Made by a program: the position numbers and the translations under genes
Virus record (IMG/VR): IMGVR_UViG_3300026518_000028
Coordinates: 1 to 36,559 of that record
DNA length: 36,559 bases
Strand: one strand, 5' to 3'
Source of the DNA: a virus
Notes under the pieces: generated by a model
The model's input: only the letters and a program-made list of their open reading frames with translations
What the model was told of the DNA's origin: nothing
Databases searched by the model: none
Shown: one piece after another, positions 8,538-14,575 of the stretch
Layout: every line of letters begins with the position of its first letter
How positions within the stretch are numbered: the first letter of the stretch is position 1

Positions 8538-8605
8538 AGATCACCTCATTGAATTAGTAACCCCACGGTGTTGAGCGCTAAGGCCTGCGGGGTGTTGTTG
8601 CAGGT

Positions 8606-8634
8606 ATATTACCGCCTATTGCTGAGAATATCAA
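8606..8634 (-). promoter_or_regulatory. sigma70-like promoter for terminase/late genes
   Basis: On the minus strand TTGATA (8634-8629) and TAATAT (8611-8606) are separated by exactly 17 bases. It lies in the 200-base gap 8538-8737 and points towards the 94-aa gene and terS, about 70 bases before the ATG. The rest of the gap has short GC-rich inverted repeats but no convincing ORF. Confidence 0.55.
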
Positions 8635-8737
8635 GTGCCGGGCCTCCGCGCCGGAAGAGGCGTATGAAGCCTTACACGCATTGCCCGACTGCGGGTGTTT
8701 TTAACCACCGCCCGCTGGGTTGTTCGCTAACTGGCGT

Positions 8738-9064
8738 TTAGTCTATCCAAGACGCCTCGATCTCGTCGCCCGTTATGGTTACGGCGAAACTCCGGAAGTT
8801 TTCGCCCTCTTCTTCACCAAACTGATGCACGTGGCCGATTGCAACGCGCGGCTTAGGCTCTATCACGCGGCGGTATGCTCTTATGATGCCAGATGCATTA
8901 AGCCAAACATCGCGGCCAACCAAGCATCTCTCATCTTGCCGTTCAACCTCTTCACGCTTTTCGTTCTTAAGCCGCACCTGCGCCAGCTCCCCTTCTTTTA
9001 GGGGGCAAGGCCCGCCGTTGAATATTTCCCAAGGCCCGAATTCTGCTTCTTGCTCGGGGGTCAT
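8738..9064 (-). CDS. hypothetical protein, 108 aa
   Basis: The start ATG 9064 overlaps the stop of the upstream gene (ATGA), and an AGGGTAATTAA precedes it. The product is acidic in part (MTPEQEAEFGPWEIFNGGPC) with LVGRDVWLNASGIIRAYRRV and a C-terminal GDEIEASWID. This is similar in style to small phage proteins of unknown role that read 'E-F-G-P-W...G-P-C-P'. I do not recognise a characterised family. It is co-transcribed with the 147-aa gene before it. Confidence 0.6.
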   Translation of the reverse strand: MTPEQEAEFGPWEIFNGGPCPLKEGELAQVRLKNEKREEVERQDERCLVGRDVWLNASGIIRAYRRVIEPKPRVAIGHVHQFGEEEGENFRSFAVTITGDEIEASWID

Positions 9065-9504
9065 TTAATTACCCTCACTTCTACTTTTTCGGTTTCCGCG
9101 CCGGGGTGGCAAACCTTCGCGCTGCGCGCCGTTGAGTAAAGGCAATCCGGCTTTGATTTCGGCCTATGCCAAATCTCCGGCCCCGGTGGGGATAAATCAT
9201 CGCTATGCTCGCCGCTCGTAGCGATACGATTACCGCCTTTATCCCAAGAACACCCGATAGCCCCAATGCGCCCGAAAAAACGGCCACCATATTCCCCGAA
9301 TATTTCAGCATCAGCGCCGCCCCGAGTTTTCCCTGCCCAACCCACGTAAAACTCCGGCTTTGCTGGCTCTGGCATGGTGCGGAGGCGCTTGCCTGCTTCA
9401 GTAAGATTTTCCCTGCGCCGTTTTGGACATGTGGCCATCATAGAAATATCGCTATCCAGCCAGTCAGCCAAAACGGCGTTGGTCATTTCGCTTGGTTTAG
9501 TCAT
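9061..9504 (-). CDS. hypothetical protein, 147 aa
   Basis: ATG 9504 has a strong GGAGG 9 bases upstream. The product opens MTKPSEMTNAVLADWLDSDI and then CPKRRRENLTEAGKRLRTMP, a helical N-terminus. The rest is Gly-rich with EYGGRFFGRIGAIGCSWDKG. No motif recognised. Its mRNA leader contains the structured three-way junction described at 9528-9583, so expression may be controlled by RNA folding. Overlaps the next gene by 4 bases. Confidence 0.6.
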   Translation of the reverse strand: MTKPSEMTNAVLADWLDSDISMMATCPKRRRENLTEAGKRLRTMPEPAKPEFYVGWAGKTRGGADAEIFGEYGGRFFGRIGAIGCSWDKGGNRIATSGEHSDDLSPPGPEIWHRPKSKPDCLYSTARSAKVCHPGAETEKVEVRVIK

Positions 9505-9527
9505 TTTGATTCCTCCGTTGAATTAGC

Positions 9528-9583
9528 CCCGCCCTACACACTCCGGATTCCAGAGAATGTTGCCTTTGCTACAATCGGGCGGG
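9528..9583 (-). ncRNA. three-way-junction RNA element in the leader of the 147-aa gene
   Basis: On the minus strand a 7-bp closing helix CCCGCCC/GGGCGGG (9583-9577 with 9534-9528) encloses two hairpins. One is TGTAGC-AAAG-GCAACA (one A-A mismatch). The other is CTCTGG-AAT-CCGGAG, fully paired with a G-U on this strand but not on the other. The closing helix ends about 10 bases before the GGAGG of the gene at 9504. Just upstream a GGGC..GCCC pairing could compete with the closing helix, as in a switch. No known riboswitch class recognised; a regulatory role is inference. Confidence 0.4.
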
Positions 9584-9597
9584 TTTGCCCTAGGTGC

Positions 9598-9640
9598 ATC
9601 GTAGCGCGCCGCCTAAACTACGATCTGGGCTGATAGGCGG
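9598..9640. other. H-type pseudoknot geometry
   Basis: Two perfect 7-bp pairings interlock: ATCGTAG (9598-9604) with CTACGAT (9618-9624), and CCGCCTA (9609-9615) with TAGGCGG (9634-9640). Loops of 4, 2 and 9 nt on the plus strand fit a classic H-type pseudoknot; on the minus strand the order is 9, 2 and 4. It is immediately followed by the palindrome GGTGCAGCACC (9639-9649) and a CCCG/CGGG hairpin at 9664-9676. Whether it is transcribed is unknown. Confidence 0.4.
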
Positions 9641-9691
9641 TGCAGCACCAGAAAGAACACAAGCCCGATTGACGGGATAGAACGCCCTGTT

Positions 9692-9780
9692 AACTGCGCT
9701 CTGGAGGCGCGCCGACCATGCCTAGGAAGCTTGATCTAAAGCGGGGGAGGACCGCTAAGGCGCGCCGCCAGAGTGCAGTT
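9692..9780. repeat. long imperfect inverted repeat, 22-nt arms
   Basis: Arms at 9692-9713 and 9759-9780 are reverse complements at 20 of 22 positions; each ends in an inner GGCGCGCC. The 45-base centre contains a further hairpin AGCGG-7-CCGCT (9740-9756). On the plus strand one mismatch becomes G-U. There is no U-run, so this is not a simple terminator. It could be a structured RNA or a DNA site such as an origin or packaging signal. It lies in the 9505-9813 gap, which has no convincing gene. Confidence 0.6.
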
Positions 9781-9813
9781 AGCCAGTTTTACGAGGTGGC
9801 TAGCTCTTTGGGG

Positions 9814-9972
9814 TTAGGCGGCTAGTTTCCTGTCCGCCGCTTCCTCTGCCATTGCGGCACACACAAAATGGAAAACCTCGTTCTGGTAATCAGTTAACGC
9901 CTCTGTCACCGTAGCGCCAACCATTTCAGCCACTGCTTCCGCCGCCATCATTGTGATTTCGTCTATGTCCAT
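9814..9972 (-). CDS. small acidic protein, 52 aa
   Basis: ATG 9972 has GGGAG at about 9 bases and follows a promoter at 10007-10034. The product is a short acidic helix-rich protein (MDIDEITMMAAEAVAEMVGA, later DYQNEVFHFVCAAMAEEAAD). It is the first gene of the late transcript and lies just before the structured noncoding segment. No family recognised. Composition suggests a small helical regulator or a dimer, but that is a guess. Confidence 0.6.
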   Translation of the reverse strand: MDIDEITMMAAEAVAEMVGATVTEALTDYQNEVFHFVCAAMAEEAADRKLAA

Positions 9973-10006
9973 CTTATCTCTCCCTTTGTTTGCTTCCTAT
10001 AACTCT

Positions 10007-10034
10007 AATATAGTCACTTATTCTCTCTTTGCAA
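10007..10034 (-). promoter_or_regulatory. promoter TTGCAA-16-TATATT at head of late operon
   Basis: On the minus strand TTGCAA (10034-10029) and TATATT (10012-10007) are 16 bases apart, the same boxes and spacing as the early promoter at 14608-14635. The flank carries an A/T run like that of the 14570-14613 operator (about 13 of 18 positions match). It starts after the replication-operon terminator and leads to the 52-aa gene. Confidence 0.6.
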
Positions 10035-10054
10035 GCACTTTTTTGGTTTTTTTG

Positions 10055-10085
10055 CAAAAAAGGCCCCAGCTTTTACACCGGGGCC
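10055..10085 (-). terminator. rho-independent terminator of replication operon
   Basis: On the minus strand an 8-bp stem (GGCCCC core, one G-U, 8-nt loop TGTAAAAG) is followed at once by TTTTTT. It sits right after the stop of the 26-aa ORF (10088). This is the clearest terminator in the window and separates the replication operon from the late promoter. Confidence 0.85.
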
Positions 10086-10087
10086 AG

Positions 10088-10168
10088 TCAACAGGGAGAA
10101 AAAATGAAACACTCGTTAACAAGAGAGGTGCCGCATTTATCGCATAGAATGGGGTGGTGGTCAATCAT
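10088..10168 (-). CDS. zinc-ribbon-like microprotein, 26 aa
   Basis: ATG 10168 overlaps the primase stop in an ATGA, and the frame ends at TGA 10088-10090, three bases before the terminator stem. The product MIDHHPILCDKCGTSLVNEC carries CxxC at 9-12 and further Cys at 20 and 26, enough to bind one zinc ion. The tight fit between primase stop and terminator supports it as a gene. The role is unknown; a partner of the primase is possible but unproven. Confidence 0.5.
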   Translation of the reverse strand: MIDHHPILCDKCGTSLVNECFIFSPC

Positions 10169-11097
10169 CTTTTCCCCGTTAGCATATATTCATCAGCCCA
10201 ATCAGTCCCTGATTTCCTCGGGATTTCCACGGTTACCCCAACCCCCTTTGTGGCCAGCTTATACGCCAAGGAATACGCCGACTTCTGGCCCCCGAATTTA
10301 ACGTCATTATCCCCGTAAATCACAACTTCGGTGCAGCCCTCTGGTGGGGTCCACTTTTCAAGCATTCCGGCGTTGAGCGCTGCCCATACTGGCATCTGAA
10401 ACATGTTTGACGCACTCATAGCCGTTTCTATGCCCTCGGCTATCCCTAGAGGACCTCCCGTGTATTCAGAAAGCGCCACACACGCCCCATCAGGTAACCG
10501 CCCCGGCATATTTTTGCGGGGGCTTTGCATTTCAGCTTTTCCAAGGCCATCGCTACGCAAGAATGTGCGGTGCATTGTCGAATACTTAGGCTCCCCATAA
10601 ACCCCGACCATTGCCACCATGCACGGCCTTATGCCACCTTCCCCATCTCTAAGAGCAGGGGAAAACCTAAGCGCCTTTGAGTAAACCAGTTCATCTAGGT
10701 TTCTGGTGGCAAGGTATTTATCAACCAAATCTCCCGTTTCAATTGGCCTTGTTGCCGCCCAAACATCTCGCAACATTTGCATTTGGCTTTCGTCTGTCAT
10801 TTCGGGCTTGGCTCGTTCATATTTTATATTCCCGAGCATCCCATCAATTTCAGCGGCAACCGTCTTAAAATCCCTGCCAGTGTATTTTATAGCTAAATCC
10901 ATGCCGTCACCAGCGCCGCAATGGGTGCAGTAGTAGGTTCCCCTGCCCTCTTTGTTATCCCATCGGAACCTATCTTTTCCACCACAACACGGACACGGGC
11001 CATGCTTCCCGCTTAGAGCTTCATCTGGCACGCCGAGCTGCAAAAGTATTCCACGCCATTTTCCCTTAGCCGCAATGGCTGTGTTTTCGCTTATCAT
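10165..11097 (-). CDS. DNA primase with zinc ribbon and Toprim domain
   Basis: The 310-residue product begins with a zinc-binding primase domain: C35/C37/C38 (CPCCGGKDRFRW) and C57xxC60 (CTHCG). A linker is followed by a Toprim-like catalytic region with GIAEGIETA (the conserved Glu, about 217) and VVIYGDND (the DxD metal ligands). This layout is that of P4-alpha-type phage primases (Prim_Zn_Ribbon plus Toprim_3) without a helicase part. It would make RNA primers on phage DNA, working with the helicase encoded upstream or the host DnaB. It overlaps the helicase stop (ATGA) and the 26-aa ORF. Confidence 0.88.
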   Translation of the reverse strand: MISENTAIAAKGKWRGILLQLGVPDEALSGKHGPCPCCGGKDRFRWDNKEGRGTYYCTHCGAGDGMDLAIKYTGRDFKTVAAEIDGMLGNIKYERAKPEMTDESQMQMLRDVWAATRPIETGDLVDKYLATRNLDELVYSKALRFSPALRDGEGGIRPCMVAMVGVYGEPKYSTMHRTFLRSDGLGKAEMQSPRKNMPGRLPDGACVALSEYTGGPLGIAEGIETAMSASNMFQMPVWAALNAGMLEKWTPPEGCTEVVIYGDNDVKFGGQKSAYSLAYKLATKGVGVTVEIPRKSGTDWADEYMLTGKR

Positions 11098-12581
11098 TTC
11101 CCCACCCTCCTTGCATACCGAATATCTTTTGCCGTCACATAATCGTAAACTTCCTGCCCCGGCGCGCGCGGCACATCCTCAAGCCCACGCGGCCATACCC
11201 CAAACTTATCCTTGTATGTGTGTGAAGCCCAGCCCTTAGCCCTACCCCTTACAAGTGCTATTTTCAGCAATCCGCTCCACCAAACTTGCTTTTCTTCTTT
11301 GGCGTATTTCTTTTTCTTTTCGGGGTTCAGGGCTACCAGTTCACCGTCAACCGTTTCAATTCCTGCAATCGGCTTGCGCTCATGTCCGCAGAATGGACAG
11401 GTTAGGCCCGTGTGAAGCCCGCCGCAATTAGCGCACTCTTTGGGGAGCTTTTCGTTTGTCTTGCGCTTCTCCTTTTCTCCCTTTTTGGTGGCATCAAGCG
11501 TTTCATGCAAAATATCAGTTACCAGCCCGAGCCGTAGCGAATTGCCAGCGTGGTCTAAAATCATTAAATCCTCTGTGCCTTCATTTACTCGAAGACCTCT
11601 GCCAATCTTTTGAACATGAAGCATTTCGGATTTTGTTGGGGCCGCGTCAATAATGCAGCTTACAGGCCAATCAATACCAGTGGTTAGGGTTCTAACTGAG
11701 CAAGCAACCTGAATTTCACCTGACCTAAAACGCCGCTCGATTAACTGGCGCTCCACAACGTCCGTGTAAGCGTCGACGTAAGCCGCTGCAACGCCCGACT
11801 GTTGGAATGCGTCAAACATTGTGGCAGCATGGGCGCAATTCACGCCGAAGGCCAGCGTAGGCCGTCCTGAGGCCTTCTCAAGCCATGTATCAACCACACC
11901 AGCCACAAGCGCGCCCTCGGCCATTACTTCCTCTAGGTCAGCATCCACGTAATCCCCAGCGCGAGTCCTGACTTTGGTTAAATCCGGTATGCTTGGCGCG
12001 TAAGCCGTAAATTTTGACAAGTAGCCTTGATCTATCAGTTCTTGCAATGTGATAGGAATAACCAAGTCTTGCCATTGCAGCCCCATGCCTTTAGCCCAAG
12101 GCGTTGCGGACAATCCAACAAAAAAACAGTCAGGCCGCTCATTCATCATTTTTTCAATTGCCGTGGCTCTTATGTGGCACTCGTCTACAATCACCAAAGA
12201 GGCTTGCGGTATATCTCTCCTAGCCAATGTTTGAACCGAACAGACTTGCACTTGCGCATCAGGGTTTGTGCGAGGGTGGCTGGATTGCATAACCCCAATG
12301 TCAGTTATGCCCTCGGATTCAAAGGCATTCACTGTCTGGTCAATCAGGCTGATAGCTGGCGCGGTGAATATCACCTTGTTGCCCTTGGCTATTGCCCCTT
12401 CGATAATGTTAGCAGCTACAAGCGTTTTGCCAAATCCTGTGGCCCCTTGAATAACTACCCTTCGATTACCCAAGCCAAAAGAAGACTTTAGCATGTTGAT
12501 TGCGTTCTGTTGATAATCCCTTAAGATTTTCTTTTCTTGGCTAGGGCTGCTGAATTCAAAGCTTGGTGAAATGCTATTCAT
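11094..12581 (-). CDS. SF2 DEAD/DEAH-type helicase with zinc motif
   Basis: The product has an SF2 (ResIII/UvsW-like) helicase core: motif I GATGFGKT, motif II DECH, motif III SATPWAKG, and C-terminal motifs with TGIDWPVSCIIDAAPT and QKIGRGLR (motif VI arginines). A Cys cluster follows (CANCGGLHTGLTCPFCGHE), then a basic tail. I prefer ATG 12581 (MNSISPSF, 495 aa), with GGTGAT upstream, over ATG 12593 four codons earlier; both lie inside the end of the initiator gene. It probably unwinds or remodels the fork or origin. The phage has no DnaB-type helicase in the window. Confidence 0.85.
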   Translation of the reverse strand: MNSISPSFEFSSPSQEKKILRDYQQNAINMLKSSFGLGNRRVVIQGATGFGKTLVAANIIEGAIAKGNKVIFTAPAISLIDQTVNAFESEGITDIGVMQSSHPRTNPDAQVQVCSVQTLARRDIPQASLVIVDECHIRATAIEKMMNERPDCFFVGLSATPWAKGMGLQWQDLVIPITLQELIDQGYLSKFTAYAPSIPDLTKVRTRAGDYVDADLEEVMAEGALVAGVVDTWLEKASGRPTLAFGVNCAHAATMFDAFQQSGVAAAYVDAYTDVVERQLIERRFRSGEIQVACSVRTLTTGIDWPVSCIIDAAPTKSEMLHVQKIGRGLRVNEGTEDLMILDHAGNSLRLGLVTDILHETLDATKKGEKEKRKTNEKLPKECANCGGLHTGLTCPFCGHERKPIAGIETVDGELVALNPEKKKKYAKEEKQVWWSGLLKIALVRGRAKGWASHTYKDKFGVWPRGLEDVPRAPGQEVYDYVTAKDIRYARRVGK

Positions 12582-13083
12582 TTTCATCACCATGTTTTGA
12601 ATTTACGCATGGCTTGGTTTTGGATTTCGACAGGTTTGACTTACATATAGACTGTGTAACATTTTGATACGCCAGTGGCGTAACATTTTGGGCGTAGAGT
12701 GGTGTAACATTTTGGGCCATATCTCTGACATATTCGTCAATCCATGTGGCCCCGCAAAACACCAGAATTGCGTGAATATTTACCGTGTAGTGTGTCGGGT
12801 TCTGGCCTTCCCCGTGTAGATTTCTAACTGGCGTTATCATGCCGCCCGCACGGAGCTTGGCAAGGCATCTGGCTACGGTCATTATTGTAACTCTTGCCTT
12901 TTTTGCTAAATGCTTCCTGCCGGGGTGAATATAACCTTTAGGTCCGTTTCGGTGATGAAACCACAAGTTAACAATCGCAACGGTTATATCGCGGTCACTT
13001 TTGGTCATTTCTGATTTACGAATAGCTGATCTGACCATGCGCTGATATGCGGCGTCAGGTGTATCTTTGAATTTGTTTTGCAT
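12574..13083 (-). CDS. replication initiator-like winged-helix protein with in-gene iterons
   Basis: From ATG 13083 the product is 169 residues; a longer frame from a TTG at 13137 is unlikely. Residues ~25-105 form a winged-helix domain (SDRDITVAIVNLWFHHRNGP, then HPGRKHLAKKARVTIMTVAR and LRAGGMITPVRNL) like the HTH_36 N-terminus of phage O/DnaT-type proteins. The tail carries QNVT three times at eight-residue spacing, encoded by three iterons with exact 24-bp period. As in lambda O, the initiator gene would thus contain its own origin. It precedes the helicase and primase. Function is inferred from domain, context and iterons. Confidence 0.7.
   Translation of the reverse strand: MQNKFKDTPDAAYQRMVRSAIRKSEMTKSDRDITVAIVNLWFHHRNGPKGYIHPGRKHLAKKARVTIMTVARCLAKLRAGGMITPVRNLHGEGQNPTHYTVNIHAILVFCGATWIDEYVRDMAQNVTPLYAQNVTPLAYQNVTQSICKSNLSKSKTKPCVNSKHGDENE
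12656..12714. repeat. three iterons, 24-bp period: probable replication origin
   Basis: GTAACATTTTG occurs exactly at 12656-12666, 12680-12690 and 12704-12714, i.e. starts 24 bases apart. The period equals eight codons, so it is in frame with the gene and about one helical face per site. AT-rich sequence follows at 12580-12650. Iterons inside the initiator gene are known from lambdoid phages. Confidence 0.7.
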
Positions 13084-13159
13084 GTTTGGCCCATTTTCGG
13101 GCAGGGTCTTGCAACAGGCTTCCCAGCGTGCTAACAATAACCTGCATTTTAGATTGCAT
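13055..13159 (-). CDS. possible small basic protein, 34 aa
   Basis: ATG 13159 lies five bases after the stop of the 71-aa HTH gene. The frame runs 34 codons (MQSKMQVIVSTLGSLLQDPA...RKWAKHAKQIQRYT) and overlaps the start of the initiator gene. A weak GGTAG is upstream, so translation would depend on coupling. The basic amphipathic composition is plausible for a real peptide. It fills the only gap in this operon. Confidence 0.4.
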   Translation of the reverse strand: MQSKMQVIVSTLGSLLQDPARKWAKHAKQIQRYT

Positions 13160-13163
13160 CACA

Positions 13164-13379
13164 CTACCGCCCATCCAGCGGAAAATCAAGGCCTCGCTTA
13201 ACTGGCGGGGCCTTTACTCTAAGCACCTGCTCAAGCTCACCAATAGCCCGTAGGCGGCGAACCTCAAACCTCACGCGCTCGACATTGCAATTCAGAATTA
13301 AGGATATGTCCTCAGTGCCTAAGCCAAGGCCTAGAAGACTGCGAATAGCTGTTTCTAAGGGGATTTTTCGTTTTTTCAT
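13164..13379 (-). CDS. small helix-turn-helix protein, 71 aa
   Basis: The product (MKKRKIPLETAIRSLLGLGL, then TEDISLILNCNVERVRFEVR) reads as a helix-turn-helix of the kind found in small sigma-region-4- or transposase-like DNA binders. A basic C-terminus follows (KAPPVKRGLDFPLDGR). The start ATG overlaps the stop of the upstream winged-helix gene (ATGA). It could help the initiator or regulate the operon. Which DNA it binds cannot be told. Confidence 0.6.
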   Translation of the reverse strand: MKKRKIPLETAIRSLLGLGLGTEDISLILNCNVERVRFEVRRLRAIGELEQVLRVKAPPVKRGLDFPLDGR

Positions 13380-13726
13380 TTCTTCACCAGCTTATAAACT
13401 TTACGCCTATCAGCCTTCCCGATGACTTCAATAACGCCCTTTCCAACCATGCTCCGAAGTGCAGGCCGAATGCTTGTCATCGAAACACCTGTTGCAACTT
13501 TTATGTTTACGGCCATGTTTGGGCCTTTCTCCAGAACCTTGGCTATTTTTGCCTCTACCTGTGCTTGAAATCCTCTTTTGTTTTGTTGCGCCACCATCTG
13601 CCGGAATTCAATAAAACGGGCCGCAACTGCCTCGAGGGTGTCCACCGTGTAGTTTTTGCGGTGAAGCGTGTTTTCCAATAGGTCAGCCGCCGCTTCCAGG
13701 GCCGCTTTTTCTATGTGGTCAGTCAT
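13376..13726 (-). CDS. winged-helix DNA-binding protein, 116 aa
   Basis: The N-terminal ~55 residues are helical (EKAALEAAADLLENTLHRKN). The C-terminal half is a winged helix: FQAQVEAKIAKVLEKGPNMA, then VATGVSMTSIRPALRSMVGK, then GVIEVIGKADRRKVYKLVKK. The 'IRPALRSMVGKGVIEVIG...RRKVYKL' part is the usual recognition helix plus wing of MarR/PadR-like folds. It is coupled to a 19-aa leader ORF upstream (ATGA overlap). Likely a replication or transcription accessory. Confidence 0.65.
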   Translation of the reverse strand: MTDHIEKAALEAAADLLENTLHRKNYTVDTLEAVAARFIEFRQMVAQQNKRGFQAQVEAKIAKVLEKGPNMAVNIKVATGVSMTSIRPALRSMVGKGVIEVIGKADRRKVYKLVKK

Positions 13727-13782
13727 TTAGAAAGCTCCATCTGCATCATGGCGCGATACATGGCGCGTTGCATTTTAGTCAT
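13723..13782 (-). CDS. methionine-rich leader peptide, 19 aa
   Basis: AAAGGAGAAAACC precedes ATG 13782, the best ribosome binding site in this operon. The frame MTKMQRAMYRAMMQMELSK ends in a TGA that overlaps the ATG of the next gene. Six of 19 residues are Met. A GC-rich inverted repeat (13805-13847) lies just before the site. It is either a leader peptide that couples or attenuates translation of the winged-helix gene, or a short real protein. Confidence 0.5.
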   Translation of the reverse strand: MTKMQRAMYRAMMQMELSK

Positions 13783-13804
13783 GGTTTTCTCCTTTGTTAA
13801 ATGC

Positions 13805-13847
13805 GGCGGGGCCCGGTTTCGGGTCTCGGGTTCAGCCTCGCCCCGCC
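13805..13847 (-). repeat. GC-rich inverted repeat before leader peptide
   Basis: GGCGGGGC at 13805-13812 and GCCCCGCC at 13840-13847 pair perfectly. The interior holds a CCCG-GTTT-CGGG hairpin. On the minus strand it is followed by ATTTAACAAAGGAG, so it would sit just upstream of the ribosome binding site of the leader ORF. There is no U-run; regulation of translation or a pause is more likely than termination. Confidence 0.5.
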
Positions 13848-13918
13848 TAAATCAGAATGCCACGGCTCCAACAAATCCTAAATCCAAAGAGTAGAAAATA
13901 CCGTGCCACTCCGAAACT

Positions 13919-14029
13919 CTAAGCGAATAAATCGCCTGTTGTTTTTCCCTCTGTGTTTTCAGCCTGTGTCACAAAAAAGTCAGGTTGCGCATATGCTTCC
14001 CGCTCACTTAGCTTCCCTCCGAGCCGCAA
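13919..14029 (-). CDS. possible small acidic protein, TTG start, 36 aa
   Basis: After the 109-aa gene a frame encodes KLSEREAYAQPDFFVTQAEN and TEGKTTGDLFA, ending at TAG 13919-13921. It looks like true coding sequence but has no ATG. The possible start is TTG 14029, overlapping the gene before it, without a clear ribosome binding site. It could be an independent small gene or a tail reached by frameshift from the 109-aa gene. The segment between it and 13783 has no other ORF. Confidence 0.35.
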   Translation of the reverse strand: MRLGGKLSEREAYAQPDFFVTQAENTEGKTTGDLFA

Positions 14030-14333
14030 TCACACGTGGAATTGCTGGCTGGTATCTGTAGCTATGAAAGCCGCTTGGGTGATATTCGGCGGGGCCATAA
14101 CGGCAATCATCACGCGGAGCCGCCACGCCGCCATCCACGCAAGCCGCGTGAAGGTCCAGCTCGATCTTGTCAATCTCCATCGCTTGCCAATTCATATCGG
14201 CCTGAATTTTTTGGGCGCGCTTGGGTGTGTTGTCGTGGTTCTGTCTGGCCGATATTTTGTCGAAATGCTTGCGCTCAGAAACAAGGCGCTTTGCTAGCCG
14301 CAATATGGCCTCGGCATCGTTAAGGTCAATCAC
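14004..14333 (-). CDS. hypothetical protein, 109 aa
   Basis: I choose GTG 14333 (MIDLNDAEAILRLAKRLVSE) because GGGGGTGG lies just upstream; it overlaps the end of the XRE gene by 8 bases. A TTG at 14366 would extend it by eleven hydrophobic residues. The first ~75 residues are a charged helix (KRAQKIQADMNWQAMEIDKI), and the rest is His/Tyr-rich (YGPAEYHPSGFHSYRYQP). No family recognised. It sits second in the leftward regulatory operon. Confidence 0.55.
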   Translation of the reverse strand: MIDLNDAEAILRLAKRLVSERKHFDKISARQNHDNTPKRAQKIQADMNWQAMEIDKIELDLHAACVDGGVAAPRDDCRYGPAEYHPSGFHSYRYQPAIPRVIAARREAK

Positions 14334-14523
14334 GATCCACCCCCATATAATCAGCCAGGTGCTCAAGGGTGCTGTATTTCGGGCTGGCCTCGCCGCGCGC
14401 TATCTTGCGCACCGTTTCCCGTGTCATGTAGCACTTCTTAGCTACCGTCTTATAGACACGGTCTTTCAGGGCCTCTCGCACCTTCGTATAAAGAGCGTCA
14501 TAGTTTTCTGGTTTTTTTGCCAT
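14326..14523 (-). CDS. small XRE-family repressor/Cro-like protein, 65 aa
   Basis: ATG 14523 follows AAAGGAG. The product has a helix-turn-helix of the XRE/Cro type (VYKTVAKKCYMTRETVRKIA with RGEASPKYSTLEHLADYMG), which fits the fold's five-helix core in just 65 residues. There is no peptidase or dimerisation tail. It is the first gene leftward from a perfect inverted repeat (14570-14613) that overlaps both divergent promoters, so it is the natural candidate to bind there and choose between early rightward and leftward transcription. The binding is inference. Confidence 0.75.
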   Translation of the reverse strand: MAKKPENYDALYTKVREALKDRVYKTVAKKCYMTRETVRKIARGEASPKYSTLEHLADYMGVDRD

Positions 14524-14546
14524 GCGTAAACTCCTTTCGTGTGTGG

Positions 14547-14575
14547 ACAATACGCGTTTAATTCGTGCTTTGCAA
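14547..14575 (-). promoter_or_regulatory. leftward promoter for XRE/replication operon
   Basis: On the minus strand TTGCAA (14575-14570) and TATTGT (14552-14547) are separated by 17 bases, about 25 bases before the ATG. The -35 box lies inside the left arm of the inverted repeat. Confidence 0.6.

Noticed and set aside
9541-9598. 21-aa ORF MHLGQTRPIVAKATFSGIRS on the minus strand
   Set aside because: No ribosome site, and the same bases form the three-way junction; the RNA structure explains the segment better.
10104-10301. rightward ORF MKHSLTREVPHLSHRMGWWS with a good ribosome site
   Set aside because: It runs antisense through the primase gene; its apparent ribosome site is the complement of the 26-aa ORF. 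Composition is that of a shadow frame.
13084-13137. N-terminal extension of the initiator from TTG 13137
   Set aside because: No ribosome site; the extension is Cys/Trp-rich and overlaps the 34-aa frame. ATG 13083 is the simpler start.
14326-14523. anti-CRISPR associated (Aca) interpretation of the small HTH gene
   Set aside because: An Aca would be downstream of an Acr in the same operon; here it is the first gene beside an operator overlapping two promoters. Nothing supports an Acr assignment.
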